Of a stretch of 5,392 nucleotides of DNA, positions 1-5,392 are shown one piece after another. A program made the translations under genes and the position numbers. A model generated the notes under the pieces. That model did not search any database, was not told where the DNA came from, and was given only the letters and a program-made list of their open reading frames with translations. The first letter of the stretch is position 1, and each line of letters starts with the position of its first letter. This DNA is from Deltaproteobacteria bacterium (GTDB taxonomy: Bacteria; UBA10199; DSSB01), in contig JAJFLL010000222.1 in assembly GCA_021772695.1 (NCBI GenBank), positions 1 to 5,392 on the forward strand, given 5' to 3'.

Positions 1-1467
1 ATCAAGGTAACGCAAGCCACCGTCGAGCATACTGTCTAGGCGAACCGAAGCCTGATCGAATTTGGCACTATTATAGGTGCGCTTAGAAGTGCGGTATTGA
101 CTGATGAGACCATCGTCAAAAACCATTTGAGAAAAATTCAAATTCCCCGAAGTTTGTTGCTGCGGCAAACTGCCCGCCGAAGCGATGGCACGGTCACGGT
201 CGATTTGGGTATAGGTAATCGAGCTATCCGCTTGTGGTAGTAAAAAACTTCTCTGAATATTGCTCTGCTGTTTCTGCGATTGAGTATTGGCCTCGGAGAT
301 TTGCACATCGATATTGCGTTCTCCCGCCATAGTGATGGCCTTATTCAAATCTAAGGGTTCCGCCTTGGCAAAAGGCTCGTCGAGAATAAAATTGGACGTA
401 CGCACCGTCAAAAAGTCAGGAGAGTACCCCACCTTTCGAGCCGTTTTACCGTTGATTAAAAGACTAGCCTGTATGGGCATCAATACCGACAATTCGTCGG
501 CCTTGAAACCCAAGACCACCTGTTGCAAATCTAAAGCCCCGCGTCTTGCCGTGCGCTCAAAAGTGTCAGGTACTAGGCCGGCCATAATGCCTTCATCCAC
601 ATCGGAATAACCCACCAAAGAAAAACTAGGAATGCCCAATTGATTGATGCCTTTGATGAGTTTCTTGCGCTCTTCGGGAGACAATCTGGGCAGCACACCC
701 ACCATGACCGCAGGCGTATGATGACTGAGATATTTTAAATATTCATCGGCTTGGGATCCTCCTGCAACCACATCAATCTTGACTTGCAGTTTTTCCTCTA
801 GCTCCCGCTTTATCTTATTTAATCCACGTAAATTTTTTAGGACTAAACCATCTCCCAATACACTCACGCTTGAGAATGGAATAATTTTATGGAAGGTCTC
901 AAAGTCACGACTCACAGGGAGATTCAACACCACAAAGGTATAATTGGATTTTTTCGATTTGCCTTCAGCATCCATAGGCAAACTCAACAATTCCGAACGG
1001 TCCACCAAGGTAGAGACCACCGGTTTAGTCAAAAACATTAAGGGACTCGCTGCTCCTTGTGCGGATAATATTCCCAAGGTCAATACGATGTCGACCTCTG
1101 GGTCCACCAGGGCCTTACCAATTAGAGATGTAATTGCCCTGGGGTTCCAACCCGCATTAAACCCTTCGCTTTTGAAAACAATTTCTTTTTCTTCCCCCAT
1201 CAGACCCATCACATGGTTAAATTCCTTTTCAATCTCTTGTTTGAGCTTGGTGTAATAGGGAGAGGGCCCGTCTTGAACGATAGCAATCGTGATTTTTTTC
1301 TTTTCTTCCAAGCTAACCCGCTTGGGTTGAACCCAGGTATTTTCGAAACTCGGCAAAGTTTCTGGATCATCTTGAGCCCATAGAGAGGCCATGGAGAACA
1401 AAGACATACAAAAGCCAAGCCCCAGAATGAAATAAATCATACGCCCGATTGTTGGACTGAGAGTCAA
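1..1467 (-). CDS. Periplasmic ABC_sub_bind (TrpX-like) domain fused to TolC-type outer-membrane efflux domain, 3' end outside window
   Basis: The frame is open for 489 codons from 1467 to the left edge with no stop. Residues 1-31 are a signal peptide: Arg9, a hydrophobic core from Ile11 to Leu29, and likely cleavage after Ala27 or Ala31. The Cys in the core has no proper lipobox. Residues about 58-355 read as a complete TrpX/ABC_sub_bind ligand-binding domain, starting near ITIAIVQDG and ending with the family-like ARRGALDLQQVVLGF and LLINGKTARKVGYSPDFL. From about residue 372 the sequence switches to a TolC/OEP start: LDLNKAITMAGERN, then a Gln/Ser-rich helix, then LLPQADSSITYTQ. The OEP part continues past the edge. 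I chose the TTG start because CAGGAGC lies 7-8 nt upstream and it adds the positively charged n-region; an in-frame ATG at 1440 lacks both. The protein is probably anchored in the outer membrane with the binding domain in the periplasm. Domain calls are from pattern recognition; ligand unknown. Confidence 0.82.
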   Translation of the reverse strand, partial: MTLSPTIGRMIYFILGLGFCMSLFSMASLWAQDDPETLPSFENTWVQPKRVSLEEKKKITIAIVQDGPSPYYTKLKQEIEKEFNHVMGLMGEEKEIVFKSEGFNAGWNPRAITSLIGKALVDPEVDIVLTLGILSAQGAASPLMFLTKPVVSTLVDRSELLSLPMDAEGKSKKSNYTFVVLNLPVSRDFETFHKIIPFSSVSVLGDGLVLKNLRGLNKIKRELEEKLQVKIDVVAGGSQADEYLKYLSHHTPAVMVGVLPRLSPEERKKLIKGINQLGIPSFSLVGYSDVDEGIMAGLVPDTFERTARRGALDLQQVVLGFKADELSVLMPIQASLLINGKTARKVGYSPDFLTVRTSNFILDEPFAKAEPLDLNKAITMAGERNIDVQISEANTQSQKQQSNIQRSFLLPQADSSITYTQIDRDRAIASAGSLPQQQTSGNLNFSQMVFDDGLISQYRTSKRTYNSAKFDQASVRLDSMLDGGLRYLD

Positions 1468-1474
1468 CGAAGTA

Positions 1475-1481
1475 GCTCCTG
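1475..1481 (-). promoter_or_regulatory. Ribosome binding site deciding a TTG start
   Basis: On the minus strand the sequence CAGGAGC ends 7 nt before the TTG at 1465-1467. AGGAG is a strong Shine-Dalgarno match at normal spacing. The alternative ATG at 1438-1440 would sit more than 30 nt away from it, with no other purine-rich site in front. Confidence 0.7.
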
Positions 1482-1585
1482 AAAATTAATTTATTCTTTT
1501 GGGACACTGGAAGAGGAAGATATGGGGAGGACTTGTAGCGGAAAACCCCTTGGTAGACAAGAAAATAGCTAGAAATGTTAAGTGT

Positions 1586-2599
1586 TTAACTGATTTTTTC
1601 CGGAATGGCCATGCGTTCCATGAAGTACCCCAGACAGTCTTGGCGAATGATTTCACGATTTAAGGTAAACATGGAGGGCATGACCGGGACTTTGGTGAAA
1701 ATCTTTGAGTCTCGATAGGATAAAAATCGATCACCGACCTCCTGACCGGTTTCATCGATGACCTCTAAACGGGCACGAGGATCCCCTTTTAGATCGGCCA
1801 AATGGGTCCCCGGAGGCAATTCACAGAAATTCAAATGGTCCACTTTCGTATCGAATAAAATATCCGCTGCTTCATTTCCGAACCCAAAGCTAACACCAGA
1901 AGGTACCGTTAGAGTCGCTACCGTGTGAAACAGTGACGCATCTTGTGGCGACACCGGCGTATCGGGGATTTGTGCAAGATTGAGACAAGCGTGTAAGAAT
2001 TCATGGGCGTGATCGATGCCAGATTTTTCGCCAACATGACCACATTCTATGGTTACTGCCGGACAAATTCTGCCAAAGGCCATACTCTGTACGCCCTCGG
2101 GTCGAATAAAATACACTACGGTACGGGAAAATAATTGGGCGAGGTGCAAAAATGGCACCTCTAGGTGATTGATACAGGCATAGTGGGGGTTCACCCCAGT
2201 ATTATTATGGATATCTACACTGGCAAAGGCTCGCCGACGTGCCATAATTTCGAGCACTTGTGCCATCATTTGATGTTCAGGAGAGTCACCGGGCAAACCC
2301 CAGATACGATTATAATCGGGCTGTTCATCGAGGCGACGACGGCCCAACCGGGCGGCGGCAACGTTGCCAATAAAAATCGACAAAGCGCGGGGTAATTCCC
2401 GGTCTCCATATTCCAATAACATTCTTTGCAAAGCTAGAAATCCGGTATTCTCATTGCCATGCAGAAGAGTTGAAACGAATAATGGTTCCTTACGCCGACC
2501 GGGTAAGTGAATCAAAGTTGGACCCGAAAGAATTTCCTGAATTTGATGGGGATCGACTCTAAGCAACTCTAAGGGAATATCTTCACGGACCTGCAACAT
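1586..2599 (-). CDS. AstE/aspartoacylase-family zinc-dependent amidohydrolase (M14-like fold)
   Basis: A 337-residue protein, close to the usual 310-350 for succinylglutamate desuccinylase/aspartoacylase relatives. These enzymes hydrolyse the amide bond of N-acyl amino acids in the cytoplasm using one zinc ion. Visible motifs in order: HGNENTG with zinc ligands His47 and Glu50; GN at 78-79 followed by RRRLD and DYNR (95-98), the substrate-carboxylate-binding stretch; DIHNNTG with third zinc ligand His131; and TIECG with candidate catalytic Glu185. Residues from about 230 to the end form the expected beta-rich C-terminal domain. No signal peptide is seen. Start choice: ATG at 2599 has GGAG 11 nt upstream and lies 4 nt after the ligase stop; an in-frame ATG at 2620 would overlap the ligase by 17 nt and has no Shine-Dalgarno. 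The open frame extends to 2794, but that part overlaps the ligase and is unlikely to be used. It is not assigned as astE because no arginine-catabolism (ast) genes are nearby. The substrate is unknown. Confidence 0.88.
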   Translation of the reverse strand: MLQVREDIPLELLRVDPHQIQEILSGPTLIHLPGRRKEPLFVSTLLHGNENTGFLALQRMLLEYGDRELPRALSIFIGNVAAARLGRRRLDEQPDYNRIWGLPGDSPEHQMMAQVLEIMARRRAFASVDIHNNTGVNPHYACINHLEVPFLHLAQLFSRTVVYFIRPEGVQSMAFGRICPAVTIECGHVGEKSGIDHAHEFLHACLNLAQIPDTPVSPQDASLFHTVATLTVPSGVSFGFGNEAADILFDTKVDHLNFCELPPGTHLADLKGDPRARLEVIDETGQEVGDRFLSYRDSKIFTKVPVMPSMFTLNREIIRQDCLGYFMERMAIPEKIS

Positions 2600-2603
2600 T
2601 TTA

Positions 2604-4040
2604 TTAAACACTCCACTCATGGACGGGTTTACCGGTCGCTTGCCAATCCACGTAACTAGCGGTGACCGCTTCAAAATCATGTTTAAACTTTTCGTTGGCC
2701 CGGCGTTGCCAAGAACTGCCATTTTGGCCCGACTCCACACGGGGCAAAATAACCCCATCGATAAAACATTGTATCTCTGATTTTTGTACTCCAAGTTTAG
2801 CTAGCGAGAGCTTTGCCTTCTCCAAAAGGGGGCCCGAAAGCAATTTCTGTAAGGTAACTTTCTTGCCGTCGAGCCAATGAATTTCAGCATCAAGCCCAAA
2901 CCTGGCCGCTTGATAAAAATTTTCTTTGCTTTGTTCAAAGGTAATTCGATTTTCTGGGGCCACACCTTCTTCGATCAAGGCATAGATGGCGCCGATAAAA
3001 AAGGCAATATTTGCCACCACGTCTACGGGTGTTGGACCTGCCGCAACCACCCGATGTTCCAACCGCAAATGAAATTTACCGTTGGGTTCCCTGCCAATCA
3101 AAGGACGATTCCACCTCCAAATGGTACCGTTGTGTAAGGTCAAGTGCCTTAGTTGCTCTGCAGGCTCTTCAAATAATATGGGTAATAAGGGAGGGTAGTG
3201 TTGGAGATTTTCCTCGAAGGCCTCCATCAGAGAATTAGTTAAATATTGGGTGCCCAGGGTCACCCGAGGTAAAAGCGCGCGCCCGGTCGTGGGATCATCG
3301 GGCAAACTGACGGCCTGCTCAAACATGGGAATTCGGGTCTCTGCCCAAAGGTCCTTCCCAAACAAAAAGGGGCTATTGGCTCCTAAGGCCACCATGGGTG
3401 CCGAGAGTATGGACGCTGCATTAAAAAAACGCACCGCCGATTCCTGAGGTAAGTTCAAATGAATTTGTAAAGAGGTGGCTGCAGCCTCAATCAAAATATT
3501 AAAATGGGTCAAAGATAAATGCTCAATGCCTTCGATATCTACCAAGATGGGTTTGCCTTTACGAAGGAAAAAGACTTGTTTGTTTAAAGCAGCATACCTC
3601 TCAGAATCAGACATTTTTTCCAAACCTAACATGGACTGTTTCAAAGTAGGCAGCATGCCGATCATCACCATTTTGGCATTCAACTTTTGGGCCGCGGTTT
3701 GACATTGCTGCCATAAGGACTGCAGCTCGTTTAGTAGGGTAGAATAAATTTTTCCGGAAATGGCGTGAGGATCGCTATTGAACTCCACGTTAAAGCGTGA
3801 CAATTCATGGACCACCTTTGGGCTCTTTAATTGGGATATCAAGGCTTCATTTATCGGAGCCGGCTGCAGTTCGGGAGAAACCAACCAGGTTTCTAATTCA
3901 AAACCCACTTTGGGTTTGGTAAAGTTGAAGGCACCGTCGGCGAACATTTCACCTAGCAATGCGGTTTCACGACGCAGTCGCTTTGAGAACTCTTCAAAAT
4001 CAGCTTTACAGAACTGACTGTTTTTGATTTCTTCTCCCAT
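2604..4040 (-). CDS. GCS2-family carboxylate-amine ligase (glutamate-cysteine ligase-like)
   Basis: A 478-residue cytoplasmic enzyme of the glutamate-cysteine ligase superfamily. Such enzymes use ATP to activate a carboxylate, often the gamma-carboxyl of glutamate, and join it to an amine. Supporting segments in order: VGFELETWLV (45-54), whose acidic residues Glu48 and Glu50 match the metal/ATP-binding strand; ELSRFNVEFNSDP (79-91); IEAAATSLQIHLNLP (184-198); LGANSPFLFG (219-228) followed by ETRIPMFEQA; TIWRWNRPLIG (306-316); and HLRLEHRVVAAGPTPVDVVAN (324-344), the typical Arg/Glu-rich core followed by AGPTPVD. Length is at the long end for the YbdK-like group, with an extra C-terminal helical part. 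The ATG at 4040 is the first start after an in-frame TAG just upstream, but it has no clear Shine-Dalgarno. It is the first gene of a probable operon with the amidohydrolase 4 nt downstream. True glutathione synthesis is possible but not supported by any neighbouring glutathione synthetase. The actual substrates are unknown. Confidence 0.87.
   Translation of the reverse strand: MGEEIKNSQFCKADFEEFSKRLRRETALLGEMFADGAFNFTKPKVGFELETWLVSPELQPAPINEALISQLKSPKVVHELSRFNVEFNSDPHAISGKIYSTLLNELQSLWQQCQTAAQKLNAKMVMIGMLPTLKQSMLGLEKMSDSERYAALNKQVFFLRKGKPILVDIEGIEHLSLTHFNILIEAAATSLQIHLNLPQESAVRFFNAASILSAPMVALGANSPFLFGKDLWAETRIPMFEQAVSLPDDPTTGRALLPRVTLGTQYLTNSLMEAFEENLQHYPPLLPILFEEPAEQLRHLTLHNGTIWRWNRPLIGREPNGKFHLRLEHRVVAAGPTPVDVVANIAFFIGAIYALIEEGVAPENRITFEQSKENFYQAARFGLDAEIHWLDGKKVTLQKLLSGPLLEKAKLSLAKLGVQKSEIQCFIDGVILPRVESGQNGSSWQRRANEKFKHDFEAVTASYVDWQATGKPVHEWSV
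2611..2614 (-). promoter_or_regulatory. Candidate ribosome binding site inside the end of the ligase gene
   Basis: GGAG on the minus strand lies in the last codons of the ligase, 11 nt before the ATG at 2597-2599. The spacing is long but workable. Together with the double TAA stop and the 4-nt gap it suggests translational coupling of the two enzymes. It favours the 2599 start over the ATG at 2620. Confidence 0.4.
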
Positions 4041-4088
4041 AGACCATTGCTATATTAACAAAGTTTAGGCCCCTGCCCTATTAGAATC
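4041..4088. promoter_or_regulatory. Compact divergent intergenic region, presumed promoters for ligase (minus) and nuclease (plus)
   Basis: Only 48 nt separate two divergent start codons, so any promoters must lie here or extend into the opposite gene. An AT-rich island at 4051-4061 gives TAATAT on the minus strand and TATATT on the plus strand, both acceptable -10-like hexamers. I could not find a convincing -35 box at 16-18 nt on either strand, and neither start has a clear Shine-Dalgarno. The function is inferred from geometry. Confidence 0.35.
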
Positions 4089-4628
4089 ATGACTGCTAAA
4101 TCCCACCCTATCTTGATTAAAGTGCTCCTGCTTATATTTTCGCCCATGATTTTATGGGGGTGTCATCCAAACGCTGCTCCCCCCAACTCGGTGAGCAAAG
4201 TCATCGACGGGGATACCATCGTAGTAAAAAATCAAAAAATCAGATTACTCGGCATCGACACCCCAGAGACTCGGGGAAAGAGTAATAATCCTGGGCGGCA
4301 ATGTTTCGCCGACGAGGCCAAGGCGTTTTTACAGGCCCAATTAACCGGACAACAGATTCGAGTGGTCGGCGATCCTGAGGCCTCGGAATATGATAAATAC
4401 GGTCGTCTCTTAGCCTGGATTTATGTGGGCAAACGCTTGATCAACCAAGAAATCGTTGCGCAAGGCTACGGTTTTGCCACGCGATATTTCCCCCATGGCA
4501 AAAAAACACTCATCCTTGAGGCCGAAACCGAGGCGCGACGGTCTAAACTTGGAGTATGGCAGGCTTGCAAAGTGAGCTGCAAAAAGGGTTATTGTGAAGT
4601 GATTGAAAGAATCGAAGGGTCTCGCTGA
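4089..4628 (+). CDS. Staphylococcal-nuclease-like (TNase) lipoprotein
   Basis: A 179-residue exported nuclease of the SNase/thermonuclease family, which cleaves DNA and RNA phosphodiester bonds using calcium. Residues 1-24 are a lipoprotein signal: Lys4 and Lys11, a hydrophobic stretch, and lipobox LWGC with Cys25 as the lipidated residue. The residue after Cys is His, not Asp, so outer-membrane retention is more likely under the E. coli rule. The SNase domain spans about 35-158: VIDGDT with Asp42, IRLLGIDTPET with Arg52, Asp57 and Glu60, and DKYGRLLAWIY with Arg106. These match Asp21, Arg35, Asp40, Glu43 and Arg87 of the S. aureus enzyme, so the active site is intact. After GVW the short tail holds Cys160, Cys164 and Cys169; with Cys72 these could form disulfides. 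It diverges from the ligase by 48 nt and converges with the membrane-protein gene by 31 nt, so it is probably monocistronic. No Shine-Dalgarno is evident before the ATG. Confidence 0.92.
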   Translation: MTAKSHPILIKVLLLIFSPMILWGCHPNAAPPNSVSKVIDGDTIVVKNQKIRLLGIDTPETRGKSNNPGRQCFADEAKAFLQAQLTGQQIRVVGDPEASEYDKYGRLLAWIYVGKRLINQEIVAQGYGFATRYFPHGKKTLILEAETEARRSKLGVWQACKVSCKKGYCEVIERIEGSR

Positions 4629-4659
4629 TCACTTACTCTTCTCTCAAATATTGTAGAAA

Positions 4660-5196
4660 TTAATTTAGAGTTCGCCGCAATTCTAAGGCCAACAGTAGCC
4701 GCGATATACCCCAAAATAAAACATACCAAGCGATGAGTAAGGCCAACACCACTGGGTACATTAAAATAATTACGGCTACCATGAGATCCACAAACCCCAA
4801 GAGCCCTAAAAAGAATTTTCCTACCGGAAAACGAAAAGCAGCCACGATTTCTGTGGTGCCAATGAGAGCCAAAAATAAGGCGATCGCGTAATAAATTAGA
4901 CTGACGTCTAATACCCAAACCAAGGCGATGAATAGGGCCCCCAATAAAAGATACAAACTGCCTCTTGCCCAATGAGAGCCCTTAAAAAAATGTATCGCTT
5001 CGATGAGGGAAAAAAATAAAATAAACAGGCTCAGGATAATTTGAAATATTTGAAATCCGGCCTTCATCAAGGCAAGCGTACCCCCGGGATACAACAGCAT
5101 GACTAAGCCAAGCACCATGCCCACCAAGGAGGTGACCACCATATAACCTGTTGAGGTTTTTGAAGGGTCTTTAAGAATGATCAAACTACCCGCCAT
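4660..5196 (-). CDS. HdeD/DUF308-family integral membrane protein
   Basis: A 178-residue, very hydrophobic protein with six predicted helices at about 17-36, 48-71, 77-95, 99-121, 128-147 and 149-171. The pattern matches the HdeD/DUF308 family of small inner-membrane proteins, built from repeated helix pairs with a 'Tyr-Pro' at the end of the first helix of a pair; here this appears as LLYPGG (34-39) and LMYPVV (145-150). HdeD itself is linked to acid resistance in E. coli, but most family members have no known role. The ATG at 5196 is chosen because AGGAG sits 5 nt upstream; the in-frame ATG at 5214 has the ribosome binding site inside its own coding sequence. The gene starts 27 nt after the stop of the right-edge gene, so the two probably share a transcript. 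Its 3' end faces the nuclease 3' end with no visible hairpin terminator between. Confidence 0.8.
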   Translation of the reverse strand: MAGSLIILKDPSKTSTGYMVVTSLVGMVLGLVMLLYPGGTLALMKAGFQIFQIILSLFILFFSLIEAIHFFKGSHWARGSLYLLLGALFIALVWVLDVSLIYYAIALFLALIGTTEIVAAFRFPVGKFFLGLLGFVDLMVAVIILMYPVVLALLIAWYVLFWGISRLLLALELRRTLN

Positions 5197-5201
5197 AGAG
5201 A

Positions 5202-5208
5202 CTCCTGG
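5202..5208 (-). promoter_or_regulatory. Ribosome binding site deciding the HdeD-like start
   Basis: CCAGGAG on the minus strand ends 5 nt before the ATG at 5194-5196. It sets the start six codons downstream of the longest open frame. Confidence 0.7.
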
Positions 5209-5223
5209 ATCCACGTGATTGGT

Positions 5224-5392
5224 TTATTTTAAGGCATTTTCTAATTCAGGGGTGGATTTAATCTCAAACTCCAACTCCATGGGTTTTTCAATCAAATACC
5301 CAAGGGTGGCTTCCCACCGCAGGTCATTTCCAAATACCATTTGGGCGTTACTTTGGACCAATTCCGTGGGCACAAAAACTTCAAAACGAAAA
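5224..5392 (-). CDS. Unrecognised protein, C-terminal 55 residues only (5' end outside window)
   Basis: An open frame runs in from the right edge and ends with TAA at 5224-5226. The visible part begins FRFEVFVPTELVQSN and ends PMELEFEIKSTPELENALK. It looks like alternating beta strands followed by a short acidic tail. No motif, membrane segment or cysteine is visible, and I do not recognise the family. It is called real because codon use looks like that of its neighbours, the frame is open to the edge, and its stop is 27 nt before the start of the HdeD-like gene on the same strand, which suggests an operon. Too little is present to infer a role. Confidence 0.6.
   Translation of the reverse strand, partial: FRFEVFVPTELVQSNAQMVFGNDLRWEATLGYLIEKPMELEFEIKSTPELENALK

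Noticed and set aside
17..20. Possible CRISPR, prophage or defence-island signals across the window
   Set aside because: No direct-repeat array, integrase, transposase, tRNA or toxin-antitoxin pair was found on either strand; gene composition looks uniform.
1209..1418. Small minus-strand frame with a start codon in the 5' part of the fusion gene
   Set aside because: It lies in another frame inside the well-supported fusion coding sequence and has no recognisable domain.
1482..1500. AT-rich segment just upstream of the fusion gene's ribosome binding site, considered as a -10 box
   Set aside because: A TAAATT-like hexamer exists, but there is no matching -35 and the start site would fall on the ribosome binding site.
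1506..1533. Purine-rich stretch on the plus strand in the 118-nt spacer, considered as a regulatory element
   Set aside because: It is a simple composition bias without a repeat unit or recognisable operator; nothing ties it to a function.
1532..1561. Inverted repeat CTTGT...ACAAG in the spacer after the hydrolase gene, considered as a terminator
   Set aside because: Only five pairs close a 20-nt loop, the interior does not extend the stem, and no T run follows on the minus strand.
4629..4659. Bidirectional terminator between the convergent nuclease and HdeD-like genes
   Set aside because: The 31 nt contain no GC-rich stem; the only palindrome, AAATTAATTT, is short, AT-only and reaches into the stop codon.
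4589..4972. Minus-strand 127-codon frame overlapping the end of the nuclease and the HdeD-like gene
   Set aside because: It is an alternative-frame shadow of the HdeD-like gene: Arg/Gly/His-rich, with no ribosome binding site and no family resemblance.

Overview
The window comes from a Gram-negative bacterium of moderate GC. It carries an outer-membrane TolC-type channel domain, a periplasmic nuclease with a lipoprotein signal, and dense gene packing. I cannot name the genus. Nothing in it marks a phage, plasmid or insertion sequence, and I found no RNA gene, CRISPR array or long repeat.

Layout. Five of the six genes are on the minus strand. From right to left these are: the C-terminal end of an unrecognised protein cut by the right edge (5224-5392); a six-helix HdeD/DUF308-type membrane protein (4660-5196) 27 nt downstream of it; then, after one plus-strand gene, a GCS2-type carboxylate-amine ligase (2604-4040); a zinc-dependent AstE/aspartoacylase-type amidohydrolase (1586-2599) that follows 4 nt after the ligase stop; and, after a 118-nt spacer, a large gene cut by the left edge (1-1467). 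The plus-strand gene (4089-4628) encodes a staphylococcal-nuclease-like lipoprotein. It diverges from the ligase across only 48 nt and converges on the HdeD-like gene across 31 nt.

How the genes may work together. The ligase and hydrolase form a tight two-gene unit. The first enzyme's family makes an amide bond between a carboxylate (typically glutamate-like) and an amine, and the second's family cleaves amide bonds of N-acyl amino acids, so together they suggest synthesis and turnover or trimming of a small amide-linked metabolite. The left-edge gene lies on the same strand just downstream. It is the most unusual object here: one continuous reading frame joins a signal peptide, a complete TrpX-like (ABC_sub_bind) periplasmic ligand-binding domain and the start of a TolC outer-membrane efflux domain. 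Whether it serves export or sensing of the metabolite made by the two upstream enzymes is speculation from position only.

The nuclease and the HdeD-like protein look like ordinary envelope-associated genes with no evident link to that module.
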